NCBI RefSeq assembly: GCF_001941975.2
Contig: NZ_CP146991.1
Location: forward strand, 2,280,524 to 2,344,523
DNA from: Sporomusa sphaeroides DSM 2875
GTDB taxonomy: Bacteria > Bacillota > Negativicutes > Sporomusales > Sporomusaceae
Length of the DNA: 64,000 nucleotides
Direction of reading: 5' to 3'
The position numbers and the translations under genes were made by a program. Below, piece by piece: positions 26,508 through 37,072 of this stretch; positions within the stretch are counted from its first letter, which is position 1, and every line of letters starts with the position of its first letter. The notes below the pieces were generated by a model. That model did not search any database. It was not told where the DNA came from and saw only the letters and a program-made list of their open reading frames with translations.

Positions 26508-27710
26508 TCAAGTATAATTTGTCAACATTACACAAATTTTGTCAATCAGAATTTCAGCCACCTGGCGTTTAGTAAGCTGCGGCAGTTCTTCAATCTGGCC
26601 ATTTTTATGTATGACTCTGACAATATTTGTGTCTGTATTAAAGCCGGCTCCCGGTAAAGTAACATCATTGGCAACAATCATATCAAGATTCTTCTTAATT
26701 AGTTTCTCTTGTGCATGACTTAAAAGCTCTTGCGTTTCGGCTGCAAAACCGATTAAGAGCTGATGCTTTTTACGCTCGCCTAATTCGCGCAAAATATCAG
26801 GATTTTTGATCATGGATAAGGTTAGGGTATTGCCGGTTTTTTTTATTTTTTGGTCTGCTGCCGTCTCAGGCCGATAATCAGCCACGGCGGCGGCTTTGAT
26901 TACAACATCGACAGTATCAAACTCCGCAAGCACAGCTTCACGCATTTGCGCGGCAGTTTCCACTTTTGTGACAGTTATCCCCGCCGGACAGGCAAGACTT
27001 GACGGACCGGAAACAAGAATAACTTCTGCGCCGCGTGCTGCGGCGGCTTCGGCAAGAGCATATCCCATTTTGCCACTCGAATGGTTGCCAATATATCTCA
27101 CCGGATCAATGGGTTCACGCGTACCGGCAGCCGTAACCAGTACCCGCTTTCCGGCTAAATCCCGGTTGCCTTGCAGCAGGGATTTAACTTTTTTTACAAT
27201 ATCTGCCGGTTCAGGCAAGCGGCCGGGGCCATCCACACCACAGGCTAACATGCCGGAGGCCGGTTCTACTATATGATAGCCAAGTCCTGCCAGTTTGTTT
27301 AAGTTTTGCTGGGTAATTGGGTTTAGATACATATTGGTATTCATGGCTGGAGCCAAAATTACCGGTGCTTTGGTAGCCATGACGGTGGTTGTAAGCATGT
27401 CATCGGCTATGCCGTTTGCTATTTTGCCGATAATATTGGCTGTTGCCGGCGCAATGAGGAATAGGTCAGCGCGGCTGGCCAGTGCAATATGCTGCACATT
27501 CCAGGTCTTGGGCTCTTCCCACATGTCGGCAACCACCGGGTTGCCGCTAATTTCGCGAAAGGTGAGCGGTGTGACAAATTCTGTAGCCGCTTTGGTCATG
27601 ATAACATAGACCGTATACCCGGCTTTCTTTAACCGGCTGACAATTTCAACTGCTTTATAGGCGGCAATGCCGCCGGCAACTCCGATAACGATAGTTTGGC
27701 CTGATGACAT
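26508..27710 (-). CDS. coaBC: Bifunctional phosphopantothenoylcysteine decarboxylase / synthetase
   Basis: CoaBC catalyses two coenzyme A steps: ligation of cysteine to 4'-phosphopantothenate and its decarboxylation. The N-terminal flavoprotein CoaC domain has GVAGGIAAYK, the catalytic His in NVQHIALASRAD and PAMNTNMY; the CoaB domain starts near residue 185 (KRVLVTAAGTREPIDPVRYIGN). Length is 400 aa, as usual. It lies nine nt downstream of rpoZ. Confidence 0.96.
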   Translation of the reverse strand: MSSGQTIVIGVAGGIAAYKAVEIVSRLKKAGYTVYVIMTKAATEFVTPLTFREISGNPVVADMWEEPKTWNVQHIALASRADLFLIAPATANIIGKIANGIADDMLTTTVMATKAPVILAPAMNTNMYLNPITQQNLNKLAGLGYHIVEPASGMLACGVDGPGRLPEPADIVKKVKSLLQGNRDLAGKRVLVTAAGTREPIDPVRYIGNHSSGKMGYALAEAAAARGAEVILVSGPSSLACPAGITVTKVETAAQMREAVLAEFDTVDVVIKAAAVADYRPETAADQKIKKTGNTLTLSMIKNPDILRELGERKKHQLLIGFAAETQELLSHAQEKLIKKNLDMIVANDVTLPGAGFNTDTNIVRVIHKNGQIEELPQLTKRQVAEILIDKICVMLTNYT

Positions 27711-27719
27711 TGCTGACTC

Positions 27720-27926
27720 CTATTTAATGCCGGTTTTGGTGCGTTCGTAGGTAATTTTACCTTGAGCCACCTCTTCCAGGGCAATTGTCACCGGCTTATT
27801 CGATTTAGACTCCACCAGTGGCTGCTGGGCATCCATAATTTCCCGAGCCCGTTTGGCAGCTAAGACAACCAGTGTATATTTGCTGTCAACCTTTTTCACT
27901 AATGTATCTAAAGACGGATTAATCAT
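27720..27926 (-). CDS. rpoZ: RNA polymerase omega subunit
   Basis: The 68-aa product contains SLDTLVKKVDSKYTLVVLAA and AKRAREI, the conserved omega core that wraps the beta' C-terminus. It sits between gmk and coaBC as in most Bacillota. Confidence 0.95.
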   Translation of the reverse strand: MINPSLDTLVKKVDSKYTLVVLAAKRAREIMDAQQPLVESKSNKPVTIALEEVAQGKITYERTKTGIK

Positions 27927-27968
27927 AGCATATCCCCTTGCCTAATTTATTTACTGTGCCAAGTTTCG

Positions 27969-28586
27969 TTAGTTACAACGTGCCTGGCAAAGACTATCAA
28001 TTAAATCGGTATTGCGTTCTGCCCGATGCTTTTCAGCGGCAATGATTGTTTCCACTTTTTGCACAGCTGCCGCCACTTGATCATTTACTACAATATAATG
28101 ATAGTTATGCGCCTGAGCAAGTTCGGCGCTGGCACAATGCAGGCGTTTTTTGATGACTTCCAGGCTGTCAGTACCGCGTTTATGAATTCTGTCAGCAAGC
28201 TCATCCAATGAGGGCGGGATGATATATATATATACACCTTCCGGAAATTTTTCTTTTATTTTCATAGCTCCCTGGGTATCTATTTCCAGTACGACATCAT
28301 ATCCGTTTTTTAACTGTTCAAGCACATAGTGGCGTGGCGTCCCGTAAAAATTGCCGTAGACTTCGGCCCACTCCAGCAGGTCGTCGTTTTCAATCATGGT
28401 TTGAAAATGATTTTTGGCAACAAAAAGATAATTTACTCCGTCAGCTTCTCCCGTCCTGGGTTGGCGGGTAGTAGCCGATATAGAGTATTTTAACTGGGGA
28501 TTGCTACGCAGCAACTCGCGGCAAATGGTGCCTTTGCCGGTACCCGAAGGACCGGATACAACTAGTAGTATTCCTTGCTGCGGCAT
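27969..28586 (-). CDS. gmk: Guanylate kinase
   Basis: Gmk phosphorylates GMP to GDP and is needed for GTP, dGTP and (p)ppGpp balance. Walker A GPSGTGKGT lies at residues 10-18, with the GMP-binding SATTRQPRTGE and GVNYLF segments, LLEWAEVYGNFYGTP, and RIHKRGTDS. 205 aa. It follows remA with 18 nt between. Confidence 0.97.
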   Translation of the reverse strand: MPQQGILLVVSGPSGTGKGTICRELLRSNPQLKYSISATTRQPRTGEADGVNYLFVAKNHFQTMIENDDLLEWAEVYGNFYGTPRHYVLEQLKNGYDVVLEIDTQGAMKIKEKFPEGVYIYIIPPSLDELADRIHKRGTDSLEVIKKRLHCASAELAQAHNYHYIVVNDQVAAAVQKVETIIAAEKHRAERNTDLIDSLCQARCN

Positions 28587-28604
28587 GGCTTTAACTCCTT
28601 TCCC

Positions 28605-28871
28605 TTATTCGGCAGTGTCATCGCTGGTGTCTTTGCTTGTTAACCGGTGAGCTACTGTTTCCGGCTGTACTGCCGATAAAATAACATGATCACTGTCGGT
28701 AATGATTACAGCGCGGGTCCGGCGTCCATATGTAGCGTCGATAAGCATACCCCGGTCGCGCGCTTCCTGAATAATGCGTTTGATGGGAGCTGATTCAGGG
28801 CTAACTATGGATATGATCCGGTTAGCCGACACAATATTGCCAAAACCGATATTAATTAATTTTATGTCCAT
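28605..28871 (-). CDS. remA: RemA-family (DUF370) DNA-binding regulator
   Basis: The 88-aa product ([20 protein letters not shown]) matches DUF370/RemA, which in Bacillus subtilis is a DNA-binding activator of biofilm matrix genes that assembles into rings. The frame is open to 28901, but the ATG at 28871 with GGAGGAG seven nt upstream is the usual start. It lies between yicC and gmk, a position conserved across Bacillota. Targets here are unknown. Confidence 0.92.
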   Translation of the reverse strand: MDIKLINIGFGNIVSANRIISIVSPESAPIKRIIQEARDRGMLIDATYGRRTRAVIITDSDHVILSAVQPETVAHRLTSKDTSDDTAE

Positions 28872-28921
28872 TAAGACTCCTCCTATAAATTTATAGGCCA
28901 CTTAGACGTAATTCTCCTATA

Positions 28922-29806
28922 TTACTCTATGTTTTGGATTTGCTCTCTGACCTTCTCAATTTCACTTTTAATTTCAACAACAATATTGGCGATGGCAGAG
29001 TCATTTGCTTTGGAAGCAATTGTGTTGGTTTCCCGGTTTATTTCCTGAACAATAAAATCCAGCTTGCGCCCCACGGCGTCAGGCGAGTTTACAGTTGCCC
29101 GGAACTGGGATAAATGGCTTTTGAGCCTGACAATTTCTTCAGTGAAATTAGTTCTGTCAGCAAATATAGCCGATTCTTGCAGCAGTCTGGTTTCGTCAGG
29201 TTCTGCCCCTACTGCGGCCAGCAACTCCCGCATACGGTTTAATAGCTTTTCCCGGTAATCTACAAGAATCTGCGGTGCTCTCTCCTCTACAGCCGCAATA
29301 TAGCTGCTGAGCTTGTCTACCCGCTCCAGGAGGTCGCGCTCAATATTTGCGCCCTCAGCTTCACGCATTTTCATCAGATTGGCCACTGCCGCCTCAATAG
29401 CCGCCGCCAGCTTGGGCCATAGCTGTTCTACATCTTCGGTGATTTCTTCCACTTTGAAAACTTCAGGATATTTGGATAAATGGTAGATGTTATCAGTTGC
29501 CGGTATTTCCAACAGGCCGGCTAATTCTCTCATTGCATTATGGTAAGCCATTGCCAATTCTTTGTCAACCCTTACCGTACGTTTCTTTTCGCCATATTCA
29601 TCAACCGTAATAAAAGCGTCCACCCGGCCGCGCAAAATGGTATTGGCAATGCTGCGGCGGATCTTATCTTCCAGACTGCCCAGGCTTTTCGGCATACGGA
29701 TAACAATTTCGTTGTAGCGGTGATTTACTGCTTTAATCTCAACTATAATGCGATGGCTTGAATCAATGTATTCCCCCCGGCCAAAACCGGTCATGCTTTT
29801 GAGCAC
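28922..29806 (-). CDS. yicC: YicC/YloC-family endoribonuclease
   Basis: A 294-aa protein with the YicC N-terminal opening LKSMTGFGRGE and the C-terminal DUF1732 block (RLKSHLSQF, GRKLDFIVQEINRETNTI, KSEIEKVREQIQNIE). The Escherichia and Bacillus homologues are endoribonucleases that act on small or structured RNAs. The start is a GTG at 29806, placed ten nt after GGAAGG. It is followed by remA-gmk-rpoZ. Confidence 0.93.
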   Translation of the reverse strand: MLKSMTGFGRGEYIDSSHRIIVEIKAVNHRYNEIVIRMPKSLGSLEDKIRRSIANTILRGRVDAFITVDEYGEKKRTVRVDKELAMAYHNAMRELAGLLEIPATDNIYHLSKYPEVFKVEEITEDVEQLWPKLAAAIEAAVANLMKMREAEGANIERDLLERVDKLSSYIAAVEERAPQILVDYREKLLNRMRELLAAVGAEPDETRLLQESAIFADRTNFTEEIVRLKSHLSQFRATVNSPDAVGRKLDFIVQEINRETNTIASKANDSAIANIVVEIKSEIEKVREQIQNIE

Positions 29807-29911
29807 GGAAACTGCACCTTCCTTTGCGTATGTTATTATTCACTGTTCATGCGATTTTAACCGTAGATTTTTACAGTTCCTCCTGCTTTGTTGGTTGTCC
29901 ATCGCAATGAG

Positions 29912-30514
29912 TTATTTGAAATTAGACAAATCAAAATAAAAGCGGCGTTCCTTTTTGTCTTTAGTGGTTAACACCACTGTCACAGGCTTGTTTAACTGTA
30001 CTTCTCTGTTATTGAAGTAAAAATATGTATGGGTTGTGAACTTTGGTTCGTCTGGGAACCAAGGGGTTTTTACCGGAGAATTAATAACAGCATGATATGG
30101 CTTGAGCGTCTTCTTGTCTTGTTTAATCGTGGCTTGAATACCGTTACTGAAATTCTCGGTGCTGCCATTAATTGTTATACTGAAGACAAGACATCCGGCA
30201 TAATCGGCCAGAATCTTTTCACTGTCGGCAAGCTGAACCGTTTTTTTGCTTCTTGCTTTGTCACGGGCATCATTTGCCAACAACAAAAATGGGGTATACA
30301 AATAAGCCCGTTCGGTTGTTTCATTAAGGATAGCTGCTTGTTCCTCGTAGACAATCCAGGGATGAAGAAACTCAGTAAGCGGCAGCTGTTTGCGTTTTAT
30401 ACCATACTCTTGCGCTTCCAGGATGACATCCCGATTGACCAAAGCTATGGCACTGGCAGCAAGCGGCATAGATAGCAAAAAGAACAAGCTGAAAATAGCG
30501 GCAACAAGCTTCAC
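29912..30514 (-). CDS. Secreted or envelope protein of unknown function (200 aa)
   Basis: A GTG at 30514 preceded by GGAGGTG gives an N-terminus KLVAAIFSLFFLLSMPLAAS, a Sec signal peptide with a likely cut after ASA near residue 22. The mature part has no motif I recognise; it has an alternating beta-rich C-terminal half ending in HTYFYFNNREVQL and KERRFYFDLSNF. No cysteine pairs or metal motifs stand out. It stands alone between yicC and dapF. Envelope location is inferred from the signal peptide only. Confidence 0.75.
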   Translation of the reverse strand: MKLVAAIFSLFFLLSMPLAASAIALVNRDVILEAQEYGIKRKQLPLTEFLHPWIVYEEQAAILNETTERAYLYTPFLLLANDARDKARSKKTVQLADSEKILADYAGCLVFSITINGSTENFSNGIQATIKQDKKTLKPYHAVINSPVKTPWFPDEPKFTTHTYFYFNNREVQLNKPVTVVLTTKDKKERRFYFDLSNFK

Positions 30515-30602
30515 CTTAACACCTCCGATGGCAAATTGTCCTGCTATACATATTATACTTACGACCAAAAAAAACCTTTTTTTCAGAATTTAAAAAATAA
30601 TT

Positions 30603-30635
30603 AAAGTAGCCGGCTCAGCCAGAGCCGACTACTTT
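30603..30635 (-). terminator. dapF intrinsic terminator
   Basis: AAAGTAG-C-CGGCTC (30603-30616) pairs with GAGCCG-A-CTACTTT (30622-30635), with one mismatch. The minus strand continues AATTATTTTTT. Confidence 0.7.
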
Positions 30636-30670
30636 ATCCTAACAGAAAGTATAACTTTCTGTTAGGATAA
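30634..30670. repeat. Perfect 17-bp palindrome with 3-nt loop
   Basis: TTATCCTAACAGAAAGT at 30634-30650 is exactly repeated in inverse at 30654-30670 with ATA between. It overlaps the edge of the dapF terminator and has no U-tract on either side. Confidence 0.6.
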
Positions 30671-30679
30671 GGGCAACAT

Positions 30680-30716
30680 CGGCTTCCGCCGTCGTCACAG
30701 GCTCGACCCAAGCCGT
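30680..30716 (-). repeat. Short intergenic repeat, ACGGCTT/GAGC family, copy 3
   Basis: On the minus strand it reads ACGGCTTGGGTCGAGCCTG and ends GGAAGCCG; CGGCTT and AAGCCG pair as outer stem. It aligns with 58681-58717 and 3561-3598. It lies seven nt after the dapF stop. Confidence 0.5.
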
Positions 30717-30723
30717 GTTTTCT

Positions 30724-31557
30724 TTACAGCAGATATTCTCCACGAAATACTTCCACGGCCGGTCCTGATTTATAAATGTGGTTATTGTTGGCCCATTCAA
30801 GCCAGAGGTTACCGCCATCCAGTCGGACGGTAGCCTGGCGATCTGTATAGCCGTTTAACACCGCAGCAACCAACGCAGCGCTGGCACCTGTGCCACAGGC
30901 TTGCGTTATCCCGGCACCACGCTCCCAGACACGCATTCTTACGGTTTGCCTGTCAATTATCTGGATAAATTCAACATTAGTCTTTTTGGGAAATTGAGGG
31001 TGGTTTTCAATTTTGGGGCCAATAGCTGATAAATTGACTTTAGCCACATCATCGACAAAGATGACACAATGAGGGTTTCCCATGGAAACACAGGTAATGT
31101 GATACAGTTCGCCGTCTACTTCCAGCGGTGCATGGATTACCTGTTCTTGTGCATCGCCGACAAGTGGGATTTCACTGCGCTTGAGCCTGGGTTCACCCAT
31201 ATCGACTTTGACAGTTGCCAGTACCCCGTCTTGAAAAATGAGTTCCGGTGTAATAATCCCGGCTAATGTGTCAAGGGTGATGACTGTTTTACTTGTTATT
31301 TTATTTTCATAAAGATAGCGGGCTACACAGCGGGTGGCGTTGCCGCACATATCGGCCTCACTGCCATCTGAATTAAATATCCGCATCCTAAAGTCGGCAA
31401 TATCTGACTGAAGCAGCACAACAAGGCCATCGGCACCAATACCAAAATTACGGTCACAAACAGCAACCGCCTGCTTGTGGTAATCAGCGATGTGCTCTTT
31501 CATGCCATTGACAATTACAAAATCATTGCCCAATCCATGCCATTTAGTAAATTGCAT
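30724..31557 (-). CDS. dapF: Diaminopimelate epimerase
   Basis: DapF converts LL- to meso-diaminopimelate for lysine and peptidoglycan. Both catalytic cysteines are visible: DMCGNATRC near residue 73 and QACGTGASAA near 220. MQFTKWHGLGNDFVIV is the standard N-terminus and 277 aa the standard size. Followed by a terminator; the Ca ATPase gene is 62 nt upstream in the same direction. Confidence 0.97.
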   Translation of the reverse strand: MQFTKWHGLGNDFVIVNGMKEHIADYHKQAVAVCDRNFGIGADGLVVLLQSDIADFRMRIFNSDGSEADMCGNATRCVARYLYENKITSKTVITLDTLAGIITPELIFQDGVLATVKVDMGEPRLKRSEIPLVGDAQEQVIHAPLEVDGELYHITCVSMGNPHCVIFVDDVAKVNLSAIGPKIENHPQFPKKTNVEFIQIIDRQTVRMRVWERGAGITQACGTGASAALVAAVLNGYTDRQATVRLDGGNLWLEWANNNHIYKSGPAVEVFRGEYLL

Positions 31558-31619
31558 ACTATTCCTCCTAAATTATTATGAATAAAAAATAAAGATTTCT
31601 TTTTTTGATTTGTGCAGGT

Positions 31620-34379
31620 TTAGCGGTTGTGTGGTACCGCCGCGCGGCGTGCCGGCCGCCGTCCGAATAATACATGCTTGAAAGCGTTAAGTATCAGTGT
31701 CCAGCCGGAAACTGTCAGGACAAGCGCCCATTCACTTAAAGACAGTGGTACTGTGGAAAAGATGGAACTTAACAAAGGTATGTACATAACCGCCAACTGC
31801 ATGCTGGTCGAGAAGGCAACGGCTGCCAGCAAGTACTTGTTGCTGGTAAACCCGAGTTCGAAAATAGTATAGGTTTCAGACCGGCAATCAAACACATGAA
31901 ACATCTGGCAGTATACCAGTGTGGCAAAGGCTGCTGTCCGGGCCAGCGCTAAATCATTCTGGGAATAGTATACCACACTAAAGACGAAAAGTGTGCTTAA
32001 ACCAATCTGAATGCCGCGGCCAACAATTTTTTTAATTAAACCGCGGGAAAATACGCTTTCTTTCGGATGCCGGGGCGGACGGCGCATACTGTTAGGATCA
32101 TTAGGATCAATGCCCAGCGCCATAGCCGGCAGACCATCGGTAACAAGGTTTACCCACAATATCTGTACCGGTAAGAGGGGAATGGGTAATCCCAGCAATG
32201 CGGCCAGAAACATGGTAAGAACTTCGCCAATATTGCAGGACAACAGGTACCGGATGAACTTTCTGATATTATCATAAATCCCCCGCCCTTCTTCGACGGC
32301 TGCGACAATAGTAGCAAAGTTATCATCAGCTAAAACCATGGCAGAAGCCTCTTTGGTGACGTCAGTGCCGGTAAGCCCCATAGCCACGCCAATATCGGCT
32401 TCCTTTATTGCTGGTGCATCATTAACACCATCCCCTGTCATGGCTACAATATGTCCTTTACGTTTGAGCGACTGGACGATTCTCAGCTTATGGGCAGGTG
32501 AAACCCGGGCATAGACCGAGACAGTATTTACGATAGAATCAAGTTCAGCTTCCCCCATGGCGTCAAGCTCTTTACCTGTGAGCGCCTTATGCTGGCTTTC
32601 TTTATAAATATTTAATTCCTGAGCAATGGCTACCGCCGTACTTTTATGGTCACCGGTAATCATGACTGTTTTAATTCCGGCTTCCCGGCATAAAGCAATA
32701 GATGCTTTGACTTCTTCCCGCGGCGGGTCAATCATACCCACCAGCCCGGCGAATACTAAATTTGTTTCCAGGGATTCGTCCGGATTTTGCGCCTGAGCCG
32801 GTGTCAGACGGCGATAGGCGACAGCCAGCACTCTGAGAGCCCGGGAGGACATTTGTTCATTTATGCTGTTAATTTTATCAATATGTTCCTGGGTAAGCGA
32901 GGTCGGCCCTGCCGCGGTGTGGTAATACCGGCACAATTCTAAAATCGTGTCAGGCGCGCCTTTGCTATATAAGCTGCTATTGCCGTCGGTCTCCCGGTAT
33001 ACCACTGACATGCGGCGGCGTTCTGATTCAAAGGGAATCTCAGCGATTCTCTTTTTGGTTTTTTCCAGCTTAGCCTGCCAAATGTCGGCTTTGGCGGCCG
33101 CGACGACGATAGCGCCTTCTGTAGGATCGCCTTCAATGGACCAGCCCGTTTCGTTCTTGTTGCGCCAGATGCCGGTAATGGTAACATTGTTTTGTTTCAG
33201 CGAACTATTGTTACAAAGTGCTCCGATGACAAGGCATTGCTCAAGCGCTTTATCTTTGGCATAGTCAAACTCTTGGTGGTTAAGTAAAATACTGCCTTTA
33301 ATATCATACCCTGAGCCGGTAATTTCATAAATTTGACTGCCGGCAAATATCTGCCGTACGGTCATGGCATTTTGCGTCAGGGTACCGGTTTTGTCCGAGC
33401 AAATGACGGTTGTGCAGCCAAGCGTTTCCACCGCCGGCAGTTTCCTGATAATTGCCCGTTGTTTAATCATGCGCTGCACACCAAGGGCCAGGGCTACGGT
33501 CACAATAGCCGGCAATCCTTCGGGAATGGCAGCTACTGCCAGGCTGATGCCAGCCATACACATAAGAAACAGTGACTCCCCTTTGATTATACCGGTAACT
33601 ACAACAATGCAGCAAATAACCAGGCAACCCCAGACAAGCCACTTCCCGAGAGTTTCAAGCCGTCTTTCCAGCGGAGTGGCTTCTTCCGCTGATGCTTGAA
33701 TCATGCCGGCGATATGTCCGACTTCTGTGGCCATGCCTGAAGCACAAACTACGGCCCGGCCACGCCCGCGGACAATGCTGGTGCCGGCATATACCATATT
33801 TTTTCTATCACCTAAGGGTGCATCCTCACTGTACTGGCGGTCAGCTACTTTCCGTACAGGCAAAGATTCACCGGTTAATGCAGCTTCTTCCACTTCCATA
33901 TTATAAACTTCGATAAGTCGGCCGTCGGCAGCCAGCTTGTCACCGGCTTCCAGTGCCAGGATATCGCCTGGTACAAGTTCTTTGGCCGGAACTTGCTGTA
34001 CCATACTGTTTCTTACGACCCTGGCGGTTGGTGACGCCAGTTGTTTTAAGGCCGCCAGCGATCGTTCGGCCCGGTATTCCTGAATAAAACCTAATATCGC
34101 ATTCATCAGGACAATGAGTAAAATTGTTATGGCATCGGTATATTCACCTAAAAAGGCCGATATGAGCGTAGCTCCCAGTAATACTAATACCATAAAATCT
34201 TGAAACTGGACTAAAAACCGTTTCCACCAAGCCGTTTTTTCTTTTTCGGTCAGTTGGTTAAATCCGAATTTATCCAGCCTGGCCTTCGCTTCAGCAGAAG
34301 TTAAGCCGTCCGTAAAATTTGTTTGCCAGAACTTAACTACTTCATCTGGCGTACGTGCATACCATTTTTCTCTGTCCAT
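31620..34379 (-). CDS. yloB: P-type Ca2+-transporting ATPase (type IIA, YloB-like)
   Basis: A 919-aa cation ATPase with N-terminal cation_ATPase_N domain, TGES actuator motif near residue 180, the phosphorylation site CSDKTGTLTQ near 330, MTGDGVNDAP near 610 and about ten membrane helices. Calcium-type ligands are seen in AAIPEGLPAIVTVALALG and LWVNLVTDGLPA, as in SERCA pumps. It should export Ca2+ (or Mn2+). In Bacillus yloB also neighbours rqcH (yloA), here divergently transcribed. Confidence 0.94.
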   Translation of the reverse strand: MDREKWYARTPDEVVKFWQTNFTDGLTSAEAKARLDKFGFNQLTEKEKTAWWKRFLVQFQDFMVLVLLGATLISAFLGEYTDAITILLIVLMNAILGFIQEYRAERSLAALKQLASPTARVVRNSMVQQVPAKELVPGDILALEAGDKLAADGRLIEVYNMEVEEAALTGESLPVRKVADRQYSEDAPLGDRKNMVYAGTSIVRGRGRAVVCASGMATEVGHIAGMIQASAEEATPLERRLETLGKWLVWGCLVICCIVVVTGIIKGESLFLMCMAGISLAVAAIPEGLPAIVTVALALGVQRMIKQRAIIRKLPAVETLGCTTVICSDKTGTLTQNAMTVRQIFAGSQIYEITGSGYDIKGSILLNHQEFDYAKDKALEQCLVIGALCNNSSLKQNNVTITGIWRNKNETGWSIEGDPTEGAIVVAAAKADIWQAKLEKTKKRIAEIPFESERRRMSVVYRETDGNSSLYSKGAPDTILELCRYYHTAAGPTSLTQEHIDKINSINEQMSSRALRVLAVAYRRLTPAQAQNPDESLETNLVFAGLVGMIDPPREEVKASIALCREAGIKTVMITGDHKSTAVAIAQELNIYKESQHKALTGKELDAMGEAELDSIVNTVSVYARVSPAHKLRIVQSLKRKGHIVAMTGDGVNDAPAIKEADIGVAMGLTGTDVTKEASAMVLADDNFATIVAAVEEGRGIYDNIRKFIRYLLSCNIGEVLTMFLAALLGLPIPLLPVQILWVNLVTDGLPAMALGIDPNDPNSMRRPPRHPKESVFSRGLIKKIVGRGIQIGLSTLFVFSVVYYSQNDLALARTAAFATLVYCQMFHVFDCRSETYTIFELGFTSNKYLLAAVAFSTSMQLAVMYIPLLSSIFSTVPLSLSEWALVLTVSGWTLILNAFKHVLFGRRPARRAAVPHNR

Positions 34380-34446
34380 GCAGCCACCTCGCTAACATGT
34401 GTTTTACTAACCATGTTATTCTGGCAGCCGCTTAATTAGACCGGGT

Positions 34447-34487
34447 TTGACCGTTAATTGCCAAGGGTGTTATACTATTGGCAAATT
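34447..34487 (+). promoter_or_regulatory. rqcH promoter overlapped by an inverted repeat
   Basis: TTGACC (34447-34452), 18 nt, TATACT (34471-34476). The inverted repeat TTGCCAA/TTGGCAA (34458-34464 and 34478-34484, centres ~20 nt apart) spans the spacer and -10, a typical operator placement. No candidate repressor is encoded next to it. Confidence 0.6.
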
Positions 34488-34520
34488 GTCTCAAGCTTTG
34501 TAACTGACGGAGGGTATGCC

Positions 34521-36880
<2,360 letters not shown>

Positions 36881-36889
36881 TGCTACACT

Positions 36890-37072
36890 GTAAAGGATGC
36901 TGTGGATTGGTTTTATCTCCTACCACCAGATGGTTCAAGAGAGGCTCCAACCGCAGCCCTTTGCAGGTTTGTTAATCAGTTAGATACCGCCAGACGGTTG
37001 ATGTAGAACAAGGTTACAAGAGCAAAGTGTTCTGTGGGTACAGCATCAAATAATACCGTTGGAGGTCTTGCT
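36890..37072 (+). ncRNA. Candidate IS110 bridge RNA
   Basis: The noncoding 5' end folds by eye into two bulged hairpins. Loop 1 (36899-36957): stem GCTGTGGATTGG/CCAACCGCAGC, then an internal loop and apical hairpin ACCA-CCAGA-TGGT. Loop 2 (36959-37027): stems CTTTGC/GCAAAG and TTGTT/AACAA, internal loop, and apical hairpin ACCG-CCAGA-CGGT. The two apical hairpins are nearly the same sequence. The 3' arm of loop 1 contains AAGAGAG, complementary to CTCTCTT at the right junction; the 5' arm of loop 2 contains AGTTAG, as at the right end. Confidence 0.6.

Noticed and set aside
29820-29900. 20-codon minus-strand frame between yicC and the secreted-protein gene
   Set aside because: No ribosome binding site in front of the ATG and no terminator after it; the AGGAGG in the gap is inside the frame. 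Treated as chance.
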